DNA of 64,000 nt from Straminergon stramineum (lineage: Eukaryota > Streptophyta > Bryopsida > Hypnales > Calliergonaceae): NCBI GenBank assembly GCA_963920665.1, contig OY987272.1, positions 7,073,001-7,137,000 on the forward strand, written 5' to 3'. Both the position numbers and the translations under genes were made by a program. Below, piece by piece: positions 40,107 through 52,900 of the stretch. Within the stretch, counting starts at the first letter, position 1, and every line of letters begins with the position of its first letter. The notes beneath the pieces are model-generated. The model was not told where the DNA came from, did not search any database, and was given only the letters and a program-made list of their open reading frames with translations.

Positions 40107-43100
40107 ATGTATATAAAAATTCCTTGAATGGGAAGGTACTTCAATTCATTCATCACCTAAAATATGGAGGTTTAGTAGGGTTGTTCCATCAAATGCATTT
40201 TGGGGTCCCGGTGTCATACTGTAGGTTTGATGTAATATGTCATACATAACAAGTGTCGTATATACATGACAATTTTGTCTAATAAGGCCTTATCCTAACA
40301 ACAAAGACAATTTGAAATCTCACTTTAGTTATGATCCAAAATTTAGAATCTAATAAGTGTTTATTAAATTGAGACACTTCAATAAAATGAAACTTTAATG
40401 TGTCAAGATTGAAAATAAAAAGTGCTTTATTTGAAAGTCAACCCTAAAGTTGACATCATGAGATGGACAAGGGGGGCTACTAGACGTGTTTGATGTCATG
40501 TTCATTGTGTTGTCAAGTTGTCTAGGCAAACAACCATGAGGTTTAGGTGTCCAAGGATTTCATTGAATTGTTTTACCAAACAATGTGCAGCATAATATAG
40601 GAAGGTATTTCAATTTATGGTGTTCAAAAATTAGAAAAAAATTAGAGGTTATATACAAAGTACAAATTAATGTACACTCAAATGTAAATAAGAAAGATGT
40701 GTAAATAATATCTCATATTTGAAATTTTTTTAAAAATAGCCTCAAAGATATGGATCATAGAAATTTATTCTAGGTAGGGTTAATTTGTAGGACTATTGAC
40801 CTACTTGGTTGGATAAAAAATTATGTAATGCTCTAATGAAATGGATATTTTTTGTCCATGTGTGGCTTTATAGTCTCATTAGTTTGGTTTTCTCTTTTGC
40901 ACTACTATGGATACTTTCAATGCTTTGAATGTTGTTTCCTACTTCACTTGAAGCACTTCGCTTGCATGCTTTGAATCTTGTTTCTTGTTGCAGCACCGAC
41001 TTCACTTCCCATTTCCTAAACAATGGTTAAAAAATATCCATTTTCATTTGTAGAATCTTCAAGGTGTATTGGGTGTTGTTTGCTTTAGAGTGAGGGTTTA
41101 GGGTTTATGGACTAAGCTTCGGATGTGTTGGTTTACAGTGAGGGTTCATTCTTTGATGTTTTAGATTCAATTCCGGGTATTTTGGTTGAAGATTTGTTTC
41201 AAAGTGAGGATTTAGTCTTTGGGCTCTAGGGTGACAAACTCAAATGTTTGGACATTTTGTACTATGATTGGCAGCTTTGCAAGGTTTACGTAGTGAAGGG
41301 TGAAGATTGGCATAGTTTATAACTCATGTAGGCAACTACTACATCTTGTCTGTGAGTGGATTAAGCATGTAGTTTTGCCTCTTAGATTGGAGCATTTTCG
41401 ATTATGTGGACTTCCATGTAGTGTATGTAGTAGGATTAAGGCAACCATTTACTTTATGTATTTACAATTGTGTTGTGAATACATTTTAGGCTTCAAACAA
41501 TTTGGTGTTATTATTATTGGTGCACCATACATGTTTGAATATTTTTGGTTTAGTTTTTTCTTTTTTTTGGCTTTGTGCATTTTTGACTTATATGTTATTT
41601 CTGTGTTGGATAGTGTATCACCATGTTGATGGAATTACGGTGCTTCATTTTGTTGTTCATATTTTCTTGGATGTGAATGTTGTAATATTATAGTTTCTAG
41701 TTCATTTGTGATGATTTTGTCTTTGCTATGTTTTGTGGACCTTTTTTGGCTGATTTCAGTTTACAATTAATTTTGATGATTCTCATGTAGTGTATGTTTT
41801 CTAGTAGGAAGAAAGCATCAATGTATATTAAGTACTTCAAATTGTGTTAAGTGAATGTTGTGTTTTTAGTTCATTTGTTATGTTTTTGTCTTTAAACTTT
41901 GTATTTCACTTTACTTTTTGTTGTTGTAACAAAGTAAGGGTGTCAAAGATTGCCCTTTTAGAATTCTAAGTAATTGTAGGGGAGCATAAAATACCATGAA
42001 TTGGAAAATTGGGTAATAACGGGGACCATTTAATTGTTCATGGTCATTAAAATACCCTAGAACTTAAAACTCTAGTTGCACATGATGTATGAATCCCCAC
42101 ATGGAGTATCCCTTGAATTTAGGTGTTTAACTTTCTACATAGGCTCCCAATTCATTTTCTATGACATAATTTGAATTTCTGACAAGTACATTACAAGGAA
42201 TGGGACAAGTGTATTATAAAAGATATTCTAGAAGTTATAATTCAACGGTTTGACAGTACAAGAACATTCTTGGGGCTTATTGAACTTGCCCCCCTTTTAC
42301 TATCAGAATTGGCACATCATTAGAACATTAAAATAATATATTAAAGTTATGTAGAAGATCATGTATATGGTACCATATTAGACTCCTACAAATGAATATG
42401 AATTTTATATGGTAAGAGACACACTAGTGCATTGATAATTTAACAATCACTATCTTTCATTTAGAATAAATGACCATTTTTAAGCATCTCAATTCTCAAA
42501 CATGTAAGAGGTGCAATAATAATCCAAATTGGGAGAAACATATATTATTGGATTCAAATTAGAATGAAGATTCACTTTTTCACTAGTATATACCTCAATT
42601 CATATACCTTCTATATCAAATATACAAAAAAAAACATGCGACCAAAATTGGTCTTCCCATACCTTCAAGGGTTAACAATAAATTCATCACTTAAATAGCA
42701 CAAAAAAAAAGTGAATGCCAAAGAATCTCAAAATCATGGATGCATTAATACTCCCTTGAATAGCAAATTGGATTAAGATGTGAGGATCTCAACCCAAGAA
42801 TGTCAATACACTAATGATTCCATACAAAATTTCTCTAGAAAAATGAAAATAACAAATTTTACCAAACTATAAGATAGTGCACCAAATGAATGTGGCTCTC
42901 CTCCAAGCCAAAATCAATTGTTACAATGGTATCACCTCCAATAATATGTTTGACAAGGCCTTTTCCATTCACTAGGTATCCATTTAATTACAAGAACAAT
43001 TTATACATTCTACACACAACCACATAATGTGAAGTCGGGGGGGTCTAGTGTGTTAAAAAAGAAGGATATCAGTGTGAACAACCACCATTTTATAGGGGGG

Positions 43101-43454
43101 TATGAATTATTTTTTTAATTTTATTTTCATATGCTATCATTATATAATTTTCTAATGGGATCTATTATTCCATACCCTATAGTACATTAAAGACGTCCAA
43201 TGCCATTTTTGATACCCTATTTTACTCTAAACCCATTTATAATTTTTTGTCCCCATGTTTTTAGAATACCCTATCATGTGTTCAAACGTATGTTGCTACT
43301 CCAACCACTCACTACCCCCCCAAAGTGTGAAGTCTAGTGTTCAAAGCAACCATGCCATTGTTGCAATGGATAGTCCAATGAGGATAATGATCCACAATCC
43401 TACTCCACCTTCTAAGTCCTCAACTCAATCAAAAAGTTTAACTTGGCAATAGAG
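40107..43454. other. AT-rich intergenic, no gene seen
   Basis: An open frame of about 109 codons at 41300-41629 is rich in Phe, Cys and Tyr, as expected from AT-rich noncoding DNA, and shows no motif. A TTAACCCC-family right end (CTTCAAGGGTTAAC) lies at 42662-42675. Weak repeats of 'gtgagggttta' type lie at 41090-41230. Confidence 0.5.
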
Positions 43455-43915
43455 ATCAATCTTAATAAGTGCAAACACAACACAAGGCAAGATGAAATCA
43501 AAACTTTGCACCAAATTTTACATAAAGCCTTCAATTGGCAGAAACCTCTACTTGAAATTCATCAAGTGCTTAAAGGATACCTCTATATTAAGTCTAATAA
43601 TGCACTTGAGCTTCAATCCCAACTCTCGAACTAAGCCTCGAACAATTTGATAGTCTTTCAATGTCTCAATCGGAGGGCACAAAGAAGAGGAGTCTCATCA
43701 TGATGGAGCAGAGCAACCTAACATTACAAATATCCCTTAAGTAGTGCAAGCACAAAACACAAGGACAAATAAGATTCAAAACTCTACACCAAACATTGCA
43801 CAAAGCTTGCGATTGGTAGAAAGCTCTCACTAGATGAAATTAACTCCACATGAAACTCATTGAGTACTTAACGGATATCTCTATAACGAGCTCAAGCCTT
43901 GATCCCAAGTGAACT
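43455..43915. repeat. Diverged direct repeat, about 180 bp units
   Basis: Positions 43455-43630 and 43737-43915 share blocks in the same order: 'aagtgcaaacacaacacaag' against 'agtgcaagcacaaaacacaa', then 'ttgcaccaaat', 'ggcagaaacctct' and 'ggatacctctat' or close variants. They lie just past the 3' end of the receptor kinase and may overlap its 3' UTR. Confidence 0.6.
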
Positions 43916-43956
43916 CTAAAACGGCATTTCGGACGTTTTGTCCGTCCGTTTGTTGC

Positions 43957-46900
43957 TCATCTATGTCTTGATGCGAGAAGAGGAGGCTCACTACAAGTAT
44001 CAGGAGGGAGCTCGCTGCGAGTATCAGTCCAGGCCTCCAACGCCACCCCAAACTCCACAGCGTGCAAGGACTTGGAATACTCCACCTGCACAAGAGGTCG
44101 CAAGTCCGTCTCCACAATGGGTTCAGTGCCCTGTAACAGGGCAATGACTTGAGGGGTGGTGGGTCGTAAGTCGGGGTTGTCCAGGGTGCACAACAGGGCT
44201 GTTTTCAGGGCCCTCAAAACCTGCTCTTTGTCATACTGGATTTGAAGCCGGGAGTCCACCAGGCATAGCAGCACCTCCTCGTCACTTCCAATTTGGGACT
44301 GCTTGTATATGCATCTCACCTGCAGGGCCATATCACAATGTTTCAATTAGTTAATGGGAGTTTTAATGCACTCTGAGCGAGAAAACATGGTGTTAGAAGT
44401 GGTGTTAGCAAAGTGAATCTAGTTCAAAAGTGCAGCAAAATGTATTTCTGAAGTCCTCACTAACACTATTCTTAACACCAAGTGTGAGCATAGCCTAATG
44501 GTTAATCCTGTAACATCAATGCAAACATCAAGTGTCTGATGGATGACAAAATCTTTCTATGCAAGATAGGAGTACAAATCATGTTCATCCTTAGAATTTT
44601 GTGTGAAAAGGGGAGGTCTTGCACAATAGTTTGACCTCCAATGAATGCTCTTGGGTTCTTTTAAGCAATTGATTCACATGGTACCAAAAAGGATGATTTC
44701 CCCAGTGACTAGCCTGACGTTCTGTTTTGGGGTTAAAGATGCATTCATATCTAGAGGAGGTGTTATATTGGAAGCTTAATGAAGATAATAAAATATACCA
44801 ACCCAAAAAATAGAGACCTTAAAATACAATCATGTGAGTGAAACTAGGTGAAGCAAGCCTCATCTATAATCAGACAAGCGCAAGAGGCCAGAGAATATAT
44901 ACTACCCAAGTGGCTGGATTGTGTATATTCTGCATTTTTTAAGGATAGAATTGTGTGTTTTGAAAATTATTTTAATTGACTAATAACTTCCGAAGTGGAC
45001 TACCGTCTGTCTATTCCGTCTGATCAATTAGAAACTAACAATAGAAAGTCCACTCTTTTGGTGGTCTTTTGGTGGTTGATCAGAAGAAAGTTTACAACTC
45101 ATAATCTTTCTCCTCAATATGAGCCCTCAAATGAGATTGAGACACATAGGTCCTTGAAAATTATGGAGGTGACTAAATCAAAATTATGGCCTGATTCCCA
45201 GCCTAAGTGAAGACGAATTTTAAGAAGATAATTACTTGTAAGCTAGTGCTCATGCTGTTAGTTGAAAGGAGATAGGAAGCAAGATAGGATTTTACTTAAC
45301 CCAATCACCCACTGCAATGGATGATGTATTGAAAACTGCACTTCATTCAATTAATATTCATTGAGGAAGTTTCGAAGAAGATTGTGTAATATATCAATGC
45401 AAAAGAACAAAAATTTACTACGCCTGAAACAATGATATTACTATTTTGGAGACATTTTTTTTATATTTATTCCAATTTTTAAAAAATGAAAACTTACTAT
45501 ATTTAGTTCAAGCACTTTGGGGTTCAGTGCAAATGGCTTAAGTTACTTACCCTGTCAACAAGGAAGAGCAAGGCCCCTGAAGGAGTACGCTTCATGTTCA
45601 CCTCACCAGTAACAATTTCCATCAAAACCACTCCATAGCTGTAGGTGTCCACCTTCTCTGTCAATTGACCTCGGGTGACATACTCCGGTGCAACATACCC
45701 TCTACAATACAGTGGCCAAACATCAGACAATCACTTCAACGAAACAATTTAAAGGACAAATTCAAAAGCACAGATTGAAGCAGTTGTTATGCACACTCAG
45801 CAGAGGTGTTGGTCACTTTCTAGTTTATCGAGTAAATATGGCATAATCTAACTACTTCTTGCGCACCTTCTAGTTGACCTAAATTTGACCAATTCCAAAC
45901 ATGCCAACCATTCATGTTAAAAAAATATAACCTCGAGTCAGCACAATTGAAAGTTTCTCACAATATTATCCAAGGAATAGTAGAATATTATGTCACCGTC
46001 GTGAAGTGCTGAAAATTCAACAATTGAAAGAGGTCCCCAAATGAAAACGAAACCGACATTGACAAGTCAACACAACTATGAATAAATCAAAGAAGAGACT
46101 GAGAACAACAGGTTAAATAATAATATTCTATCCTGTGTTAAAAAGAAGGTCTACCTGAAAAAATATTTTTTTCTCAATGATCGAAAATGACAGTTCGACT
46201 CCATTCCTGAATAATGTTATATAACAAGCCTGATCTCTCAACTGGTTATCTACTTCATACCACGTGCAACACCTCAATTGAAATAACATTTCAACGCTGT
46301 TTTGGTTCAGCATGATGTTGTTTCAACAGCAGGTTTTTGCACTATTCGGTGTACAACACAAGCACTGAAGGAATTTCATTCAGACATTAGATTGGAATCG
46401 AGTAAAAATGGATTTCTACGAAGGGATTTCCATTGCTGGATAATGTTAAGTAACAGCTGAATGATCATCCAGTTCAAAATACGTGCATTCCCCCATTTGG
46501 AACAAACAATGGAATGTTGTTTCAACCAACTGAAACAACATTTCAATGTTGTTTTGGTTCACCATGATACTGTTTCAACAGCAGATTTTTGAACTTAGGT
46601 TGCACTTAGGTTTAGGGTTTAGGGTTTTAGTTTTTTAGGGTTTAGGTTCCCATTGAATTGCGATGAGGGGATTATAGAAATGATCACGTACAAAGTGCCA
46701 GCCACATTGGTGGTGAAATGAGACTGCTCGTCCGGGAACAGCTTGGCCAGTCCAAAATCGGCAATTTTCGCTTCCAAGTTCCGGTCAAGCAGGACATTGC
46801 TGGCCTTGATGTCTCGGTGAATGATTCGAGGTGTGATTTCGTTGTGTAAATATGCCAGTCCTCGGGCAGTTCCCAATGCAATGTTGAACCGGGTGGCCCA

Positions 46901-49900
46901 ATTTATATCGACAGCTTCTTTGGGACCCCCTGCTCAGTCAACAAATACACACAACTTCCAATGGATCAGCTGCTGCGCATTCATAAGAACATTCCTAACT
47001 AACACTGGAGGGAGTCCGTTTTGCTACCCAAGAAAGAAAGAAAGAAAGAGTCCCCAGCATTGCAACTTCCCAGCCAGCTTAGAACTCTTTTGCAACTTCC
47101 CAATCAGTCAATGACATTAGCATTTGCAACTTCCTAATCAACCAATGACTCTCTATGGATTAAACTAAATTCATTCCCAAGGATCCAAGGAGGGACTATA
47201 TGAATCTCCAAGAGGGAATGGTTTAGGTTGGTTAACAATGTTATGTTGCAATGTCAAAAGTTTACACAATATATGGACCAAGATAATCACAACTGAGTGT
47301 AACATTCCTATACAATATATATATTGCAGTAGAACACTCTTCCATGCAATTGTTGTGGACCAAAGTAATTCTAATAAGTTTTTTTTTTAGTTTTAGCTAT
47401 GCATTGGAATTAAAAGTATTATGATTTTATTTGTTTAAAACAAAATGGGTTAGTAAAAAGTCAAGTATGAATTAGCCCTTGATACATTAGAAAAAAATTA
47501 GAAACAAAAACTTACAACAAGATTATAAGCATGATGTGTGTACCTACATGGAAATAGGAAAAATGTTTTGCAAATCCCACATTGAAACAAGTTGAAAAAA
47601 AGAGAATCAATGAAAAAGAATCAATGCTCTACATGAATCAATAAATAGATATTTTAAAGGAGTTTTGCTAGTTGATTATGTTTTCTTAAAGTGGTCTTAC
47701 TCTCTTTATGAGTTCTCATAGTAGGCAGAATGTAGATTTAGAGCTTTTTAAGCAAAAAAATCATGGCATGGGAAGAATCTAGACATCAAGATCATCATTT
47801 TTGCAATCTTCATTTCTTCCCATCCCTACATGAACTCATTCAAAATCTTGTACAAAAATTAAAATTTAAAAAAAAACAAGTGACCAACCTAATCACATCA
47901 TTAAAGAATAGACAAAATTTGCTTTTTGAACATACTTGGATGTACATCATCGATTTTGTACATAGCTCCAACAATAAGTTCTTGAAAGCATTCATAGTCC
48001 ACCTTATGGATGTGGGGTCTAAGTTTAATGAAAGATTATATCCAAAACTGACACTCAAGATTGTTGTTATTCTTTTGATGTCCTGGTGCATAATGTTAGA
48101 TCTCTTAATTTGTTGGTTTTGGGTATATATACCTTAGTTTGAGCACATAGAGGTTCAGCAGATGTGAGGAGCCAAAGAGGAGTGCATTTTTTTCCAACAT
48201 AGGCTATAGTCTGACCCCAAAAGATTGACAAAGGCTTCAATTTTCTAGATACTTTTCAGTTTCTCTTAATTTGTTGGTTTTGATGTTTACTTACCTTAAG
48301 CTTAGCTTAGCTTGAGTATATTGGAGTTGAGCACATGTGAGAAAGGGAAAAGAGGAGCGCATTTAATTTCAAACATAGGCTAGGCTAGAGTCTGACCTAG
48401 CAAAGACTGACGAAGGCTTCGATTTTCCATATACTCGTACACCAGCAAGCGGTGCCTTCCTTCCACACAACATCCACGCAACCTCACCAAGTTGCGGTGC
48501 TGCACTTGACTGATGACCACCACCTCGTTCAAAAACTCTCGCACGCCTTGCTTGGATGTCTCCGACAGCTTCTTCACCGCCACCACGGTGCCATCTTTGA
48601 GCTTCCCCTGATGGATGGTCCACAAGTTAAGCTCCAGAAACATTAGCTCATGTCGCTCCTTGACCTTTAGAAGACTTAAGATATACGCACCAATAATCGT
48701 CACTAATTACAACTGAGTATGAGCATAATTGCTATTATTAAACATAAATTGTTTCATTGTTTCTTATTGGTAAATAAAAGAGGATTCCAACACATTTTAG
48801 AACGCATTGGTTAAACACCGTATGAACAAGTTAAGAACTTCAAAATATTGTCTTTAGATGTATCCCAAACCAACACCAGGCTCTCATATACTCTCATGAT
48901 ACTCATGATCGCATACTCATGTGAGTATGCATATATGAGAAATTTTATGAAATTCAACTGAGGGTTGCACAGAGAGACTTATTTCAACTGTAGAGAAAAA
49001 ACGGTTGGGTTATTCTGAGCATTATGTATAAATCTGAACCAACATAGATGGAAGTGCCACAAATTAATCGAACCTACAGATATGCCACACATAGGATTCT
49101 AATGCTGGTTACACAAAGTGAACAAAAGTGAACATTCAACCAAGTGCAAGATTCTCTTCTTTCTTTCTATTATGATTCTTGTACAATTCTGAACCTCAGA
49201 TCTTCATCAAAAAGAGAAGCCCTCATGAATAGAGTTAAAAAACCTCGCCTGAGATTCAAATCTCTCCATTCTGACACCTCAAATAAGCATCGATTACCCA
49301 CGCAATTAATAAGTTATTCAACAGTGATTTGGAATACCTGGAAGACTTCTCCAAAACCACCTTCACCTAGCTTCATGTCATCGTGAAACTTCTGAGTAGC
49401 AGCTCTCAGCTCCTTGTAAGTGTACTGGTTTGTTGCGATGGACTGCCGTGCAAAATCTGTCACAAAACAACAGGCGGCGACCTCTGTAAGTGGGTGATGA
49501 ATCATAACCTTCTGCACCTAAAGCAGTCAAATTTTGAATGGGAACCAACTTGAAAACCTAGGGTGATGTGTTTCTTATAAGAGAATACGAGAGATAATCA
49601 AAATTGTATCAGAATTTCAATGGTGTATGTCAAATGTAATGTTATGATAACCTTTGCTTCTTATCTACATCAAATCGTTAACCCACTTGTTCCTCAATCA
49701 TTGAGAAAGGGTAAGCCATTCCACTAAGTGCCTTCACTAATGTAAAGCACCTAGGCATGAGAATATAAACCCAAACCTCAATTGCTTTAGATGAGTGACG
49801 TTATGAAATGAAGTGCCTCACCCTGCATCAAAAACTAAGAAAATTGCACCACTCAATGGTCAAGTCTTGGTTTACACCAGTTTCAACTACATGCACATGT

Positions 49901-52900
49901 CTTCTGTTGTCACACACACGAGTGAAGTTATAACCAGTGTAGACAAGACTGGTTATAATGTGTCACGTCCCATGTTGCCCATGAACGCGAATATTCTGTC
50001 CTCGAAAAAAAATTGAGCTTCGTTCTTTGTGATATAGTTTGTGTTCTTTGCAATTCTTCTTTGGGAGGCTGTGCTTTTAACCTGTAAGTACACAGACGAA
50101 TATTAAATAACGCTCAAGAACACTACTGAGGAAGATACTGGGGTTCACAAAAGAACGCCCTCAGTTTGGACAACCTTAATTAGTATTGAGGATTGAGGTT
50201 AGTGTACATATTGTGTGAATAAACTCCAGAAATTGCACTACGTGTATCTTAAGTGATGCTCACTTGTCACATTCACGAGTGAAGCCTACAACCTTAAAAT
50301 TTGAAAACCGTCGCTAAATTATTCCTCTTCGTTACTCTTTGTAAAATATATCTTTGCATTTTTGGAAATTTCGGATTCATCTCACCTGCTTTCGTTTCTC
50401 GAATGGACAACTGAGCAGCTCTCCTCTTGAAATAGAAGTAAAAGAAAATGACGGTCATGAGGACGAGGGGGGCTGGAAGGATGTAGGCCAGCAGCAAGAG
50501 CGTGATGTCTCTCTTCGGAGGGCCTTGGAATGCACAGTTGTCGCAGCACAGGTTCTGCAGGAAGGCAATCCTGGGGGGAACATTCTGGAATGCAGTCTGA
50601 GGGCAAAGGGCTTGGTCATGCGCTTGCACTGGCCTGGTACACTTGGTCAGGTTGACCTGGACATCACCAAAAAAAGGGTGGCTCAGAACTGCTCAAATGA
50701 CAGAGGTTGCTAACTTAGTAGCGTCGGCACTTGACTTGCCTAATAGTTATTTCTTTTCATGCCACGCATGCACTTTTAGAGGTTTCATCCAATCACAACA
50801 TGATATGTGGCAATATCCTAAAGAAGACAAAGGTTTTGGGTAGCGAAAGACATCAGGATTAACGCTGTTTTACTCACTCGGGATTAAAATGGGAGGAGGC
50901 TTTGAATTGATAAAAGCTGCATGTGAGGAAGTTCAAGTAGGACTTTATTCAAAACACAAGCCAGTGCTACTGGGATAGAGCCTCTCGTAGTGTACAGACC
51001 AAGACTTTAACATGACATTCATTACAACGACCTTCTAAAATATTTTAACACGCTTGACACGTAATCATTGACTGAACCACACATTCCACTAAGTCATCAG
51101 GTAGGGTGCTCTAAAAGCGACCCTGCTCTAAAAGTGACCAGAAATTAGAGGTACATTTCGCTTTCTTCAATGTACAAAAAGTACCAAAAGTGTACATTTA
51201 AGGAGGTGGTCGCTTTTAGTGACCACTGCATTTTCAACTTCAAAAATTCGTAACTAATTCCAGGAAGGTCCAAAAAATATGAAACGATTTGGGTTCGATG
51301 CCAATTCCATTTTTCTTCCTAAGAAAATTTACTGAAAATTGTTTCAATTGTTTCAAGGACTTTAGCTTCCCCCCAAATGCAATCAGCTCTTAAAAGGTCG
51401 CTTTCACGCTTTAAGAGCAGACTACCTTAGTCAATCATTCTCGGGGGGACCCATCCAGTGACGAAAAGAACTCAGGGTGTAATACTCAACCTGGTTCAAT
51501 TGACAGGGCAGGGGAACGCTGGCAACGTTTGCATTGATAATTCTCCGGGAAATGGCTTCGGTGATAGTATCTGAGTTCACCACCACATCAATACCCGCAA
51601 CTCCATAAAGAATTCCTTCAATCATAACTGCACAAGGAAGACAACAAAGAATTAGTATTGCAAAGCCTCGGCGTAGAGTTTTGGAACGCAATTCTGAAAT
51701 CGCCATTTAATTTCTACAGGTCAACTCGAACACCCCGTAATGAGAAAACTATAGAGTATGAGTAGCTTAGTCTTCTATTGTGGTTTACAATCACATGCTA
51801 ACTTGGCTTTTATTGGCAAACCTGCAAAACTCCCCAGTTACTTATGTTCAAGGGGCCACTTACAGTTCAATTTCTGTCCAAATGTCCCATAAATTTATAA
51901 AATTGATGAATGGGTAAATATTAGAAGGCGCCAAGACTGACGGCGGACTTGTTAGAATGTGTAAGAGGGTGTCACAAGAGACGAAGGCGAAGGAGAGAGG
52001 TCTCTAACGAGATGTTAGAATGTGTAAGACACCTGTTATTTATACCGTCGAATAATGTAATAAAGCATGGCACCATACCGGCAGATGAAAATGCAAACAG
52101 AGAAATAGAAAAGAAAAAAGGTGCGGACCTGGATACGTGACCGTGGCAACAAGGCCCAGCCCATCAAAGTCATCATACGTGTCGGTCCAGAACGTGCTAT
52201 TCGCAGTGAATCTCAACGCCGCTTGATAATCAAAGTAAGGGCGGATGGCCCACAGGGGATTCCGCAGCGCATCCACAAGCTCCACTCGCGTGACTGTGCT
52301 GTTGAGAAGGCACGACAAGCTGCGGAGCTCACCAAGTGCTGGTGCATTCAGAGTTGGAGCCTCCTCGGCTGCCAAGACGAAGAAGAACACAATAACGCCG
52401 TCCCTGCTGAGGGATGGGAGCTGCTGCAACAGTGATGAATCGTTGCTGAATCCGGGCTGGGCGAAGTTTCCATCTGTCAGCACCAGGAGAATCTGTGCAT
52501 ACGACAGCGAAGATGACCAGTAATTACTGTGAGTCATAGTGTAATCGTTTGCAATCTATATGTTATTAAGGTAGTCTGCTCTGAAAGCGACCTCTTTAGA
52601 GCTGATTGCATTTGGTGGGGGGGAGGTAAACTCCCTGAAATAATTTTTCAGTAAATTTTCTTAGGAAGAAAGATGGAATTGGCATCTAACCCAAGTCGTT
52701 TCAGATTTTTTGGACCTACGTGGAATTATTTACGAATTTTTGAAGGGATCACTAAAAGCGATCACCTCCTGTACACCATTGGTGCATTGAAGAAAGCAAA
52801 ATGTACCTCTATGTTACCAGTCGCTTTTAGAGCAGGGTCACTTTCAGAACACCCTACCTTAGAGAGAAATATATGTAAAGTCAAGTCTAGAGTTGGAGGC

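Noticed and set aside
41300..41629. A 109-codon plus-strand open frame
   Set aside because: Composition is that of AT-rich noncoding DNA (Phe, Cys, Tyr, Leu). There is no motif and the neighbouring overlapping frame is equally open.
47763..48137. A 124-codon frame inside a receptor-kinase intron
   Set aside because: It is on the opposite strand to the host gene, resembles no known protein and overlaps an equally open frame on the other strand.
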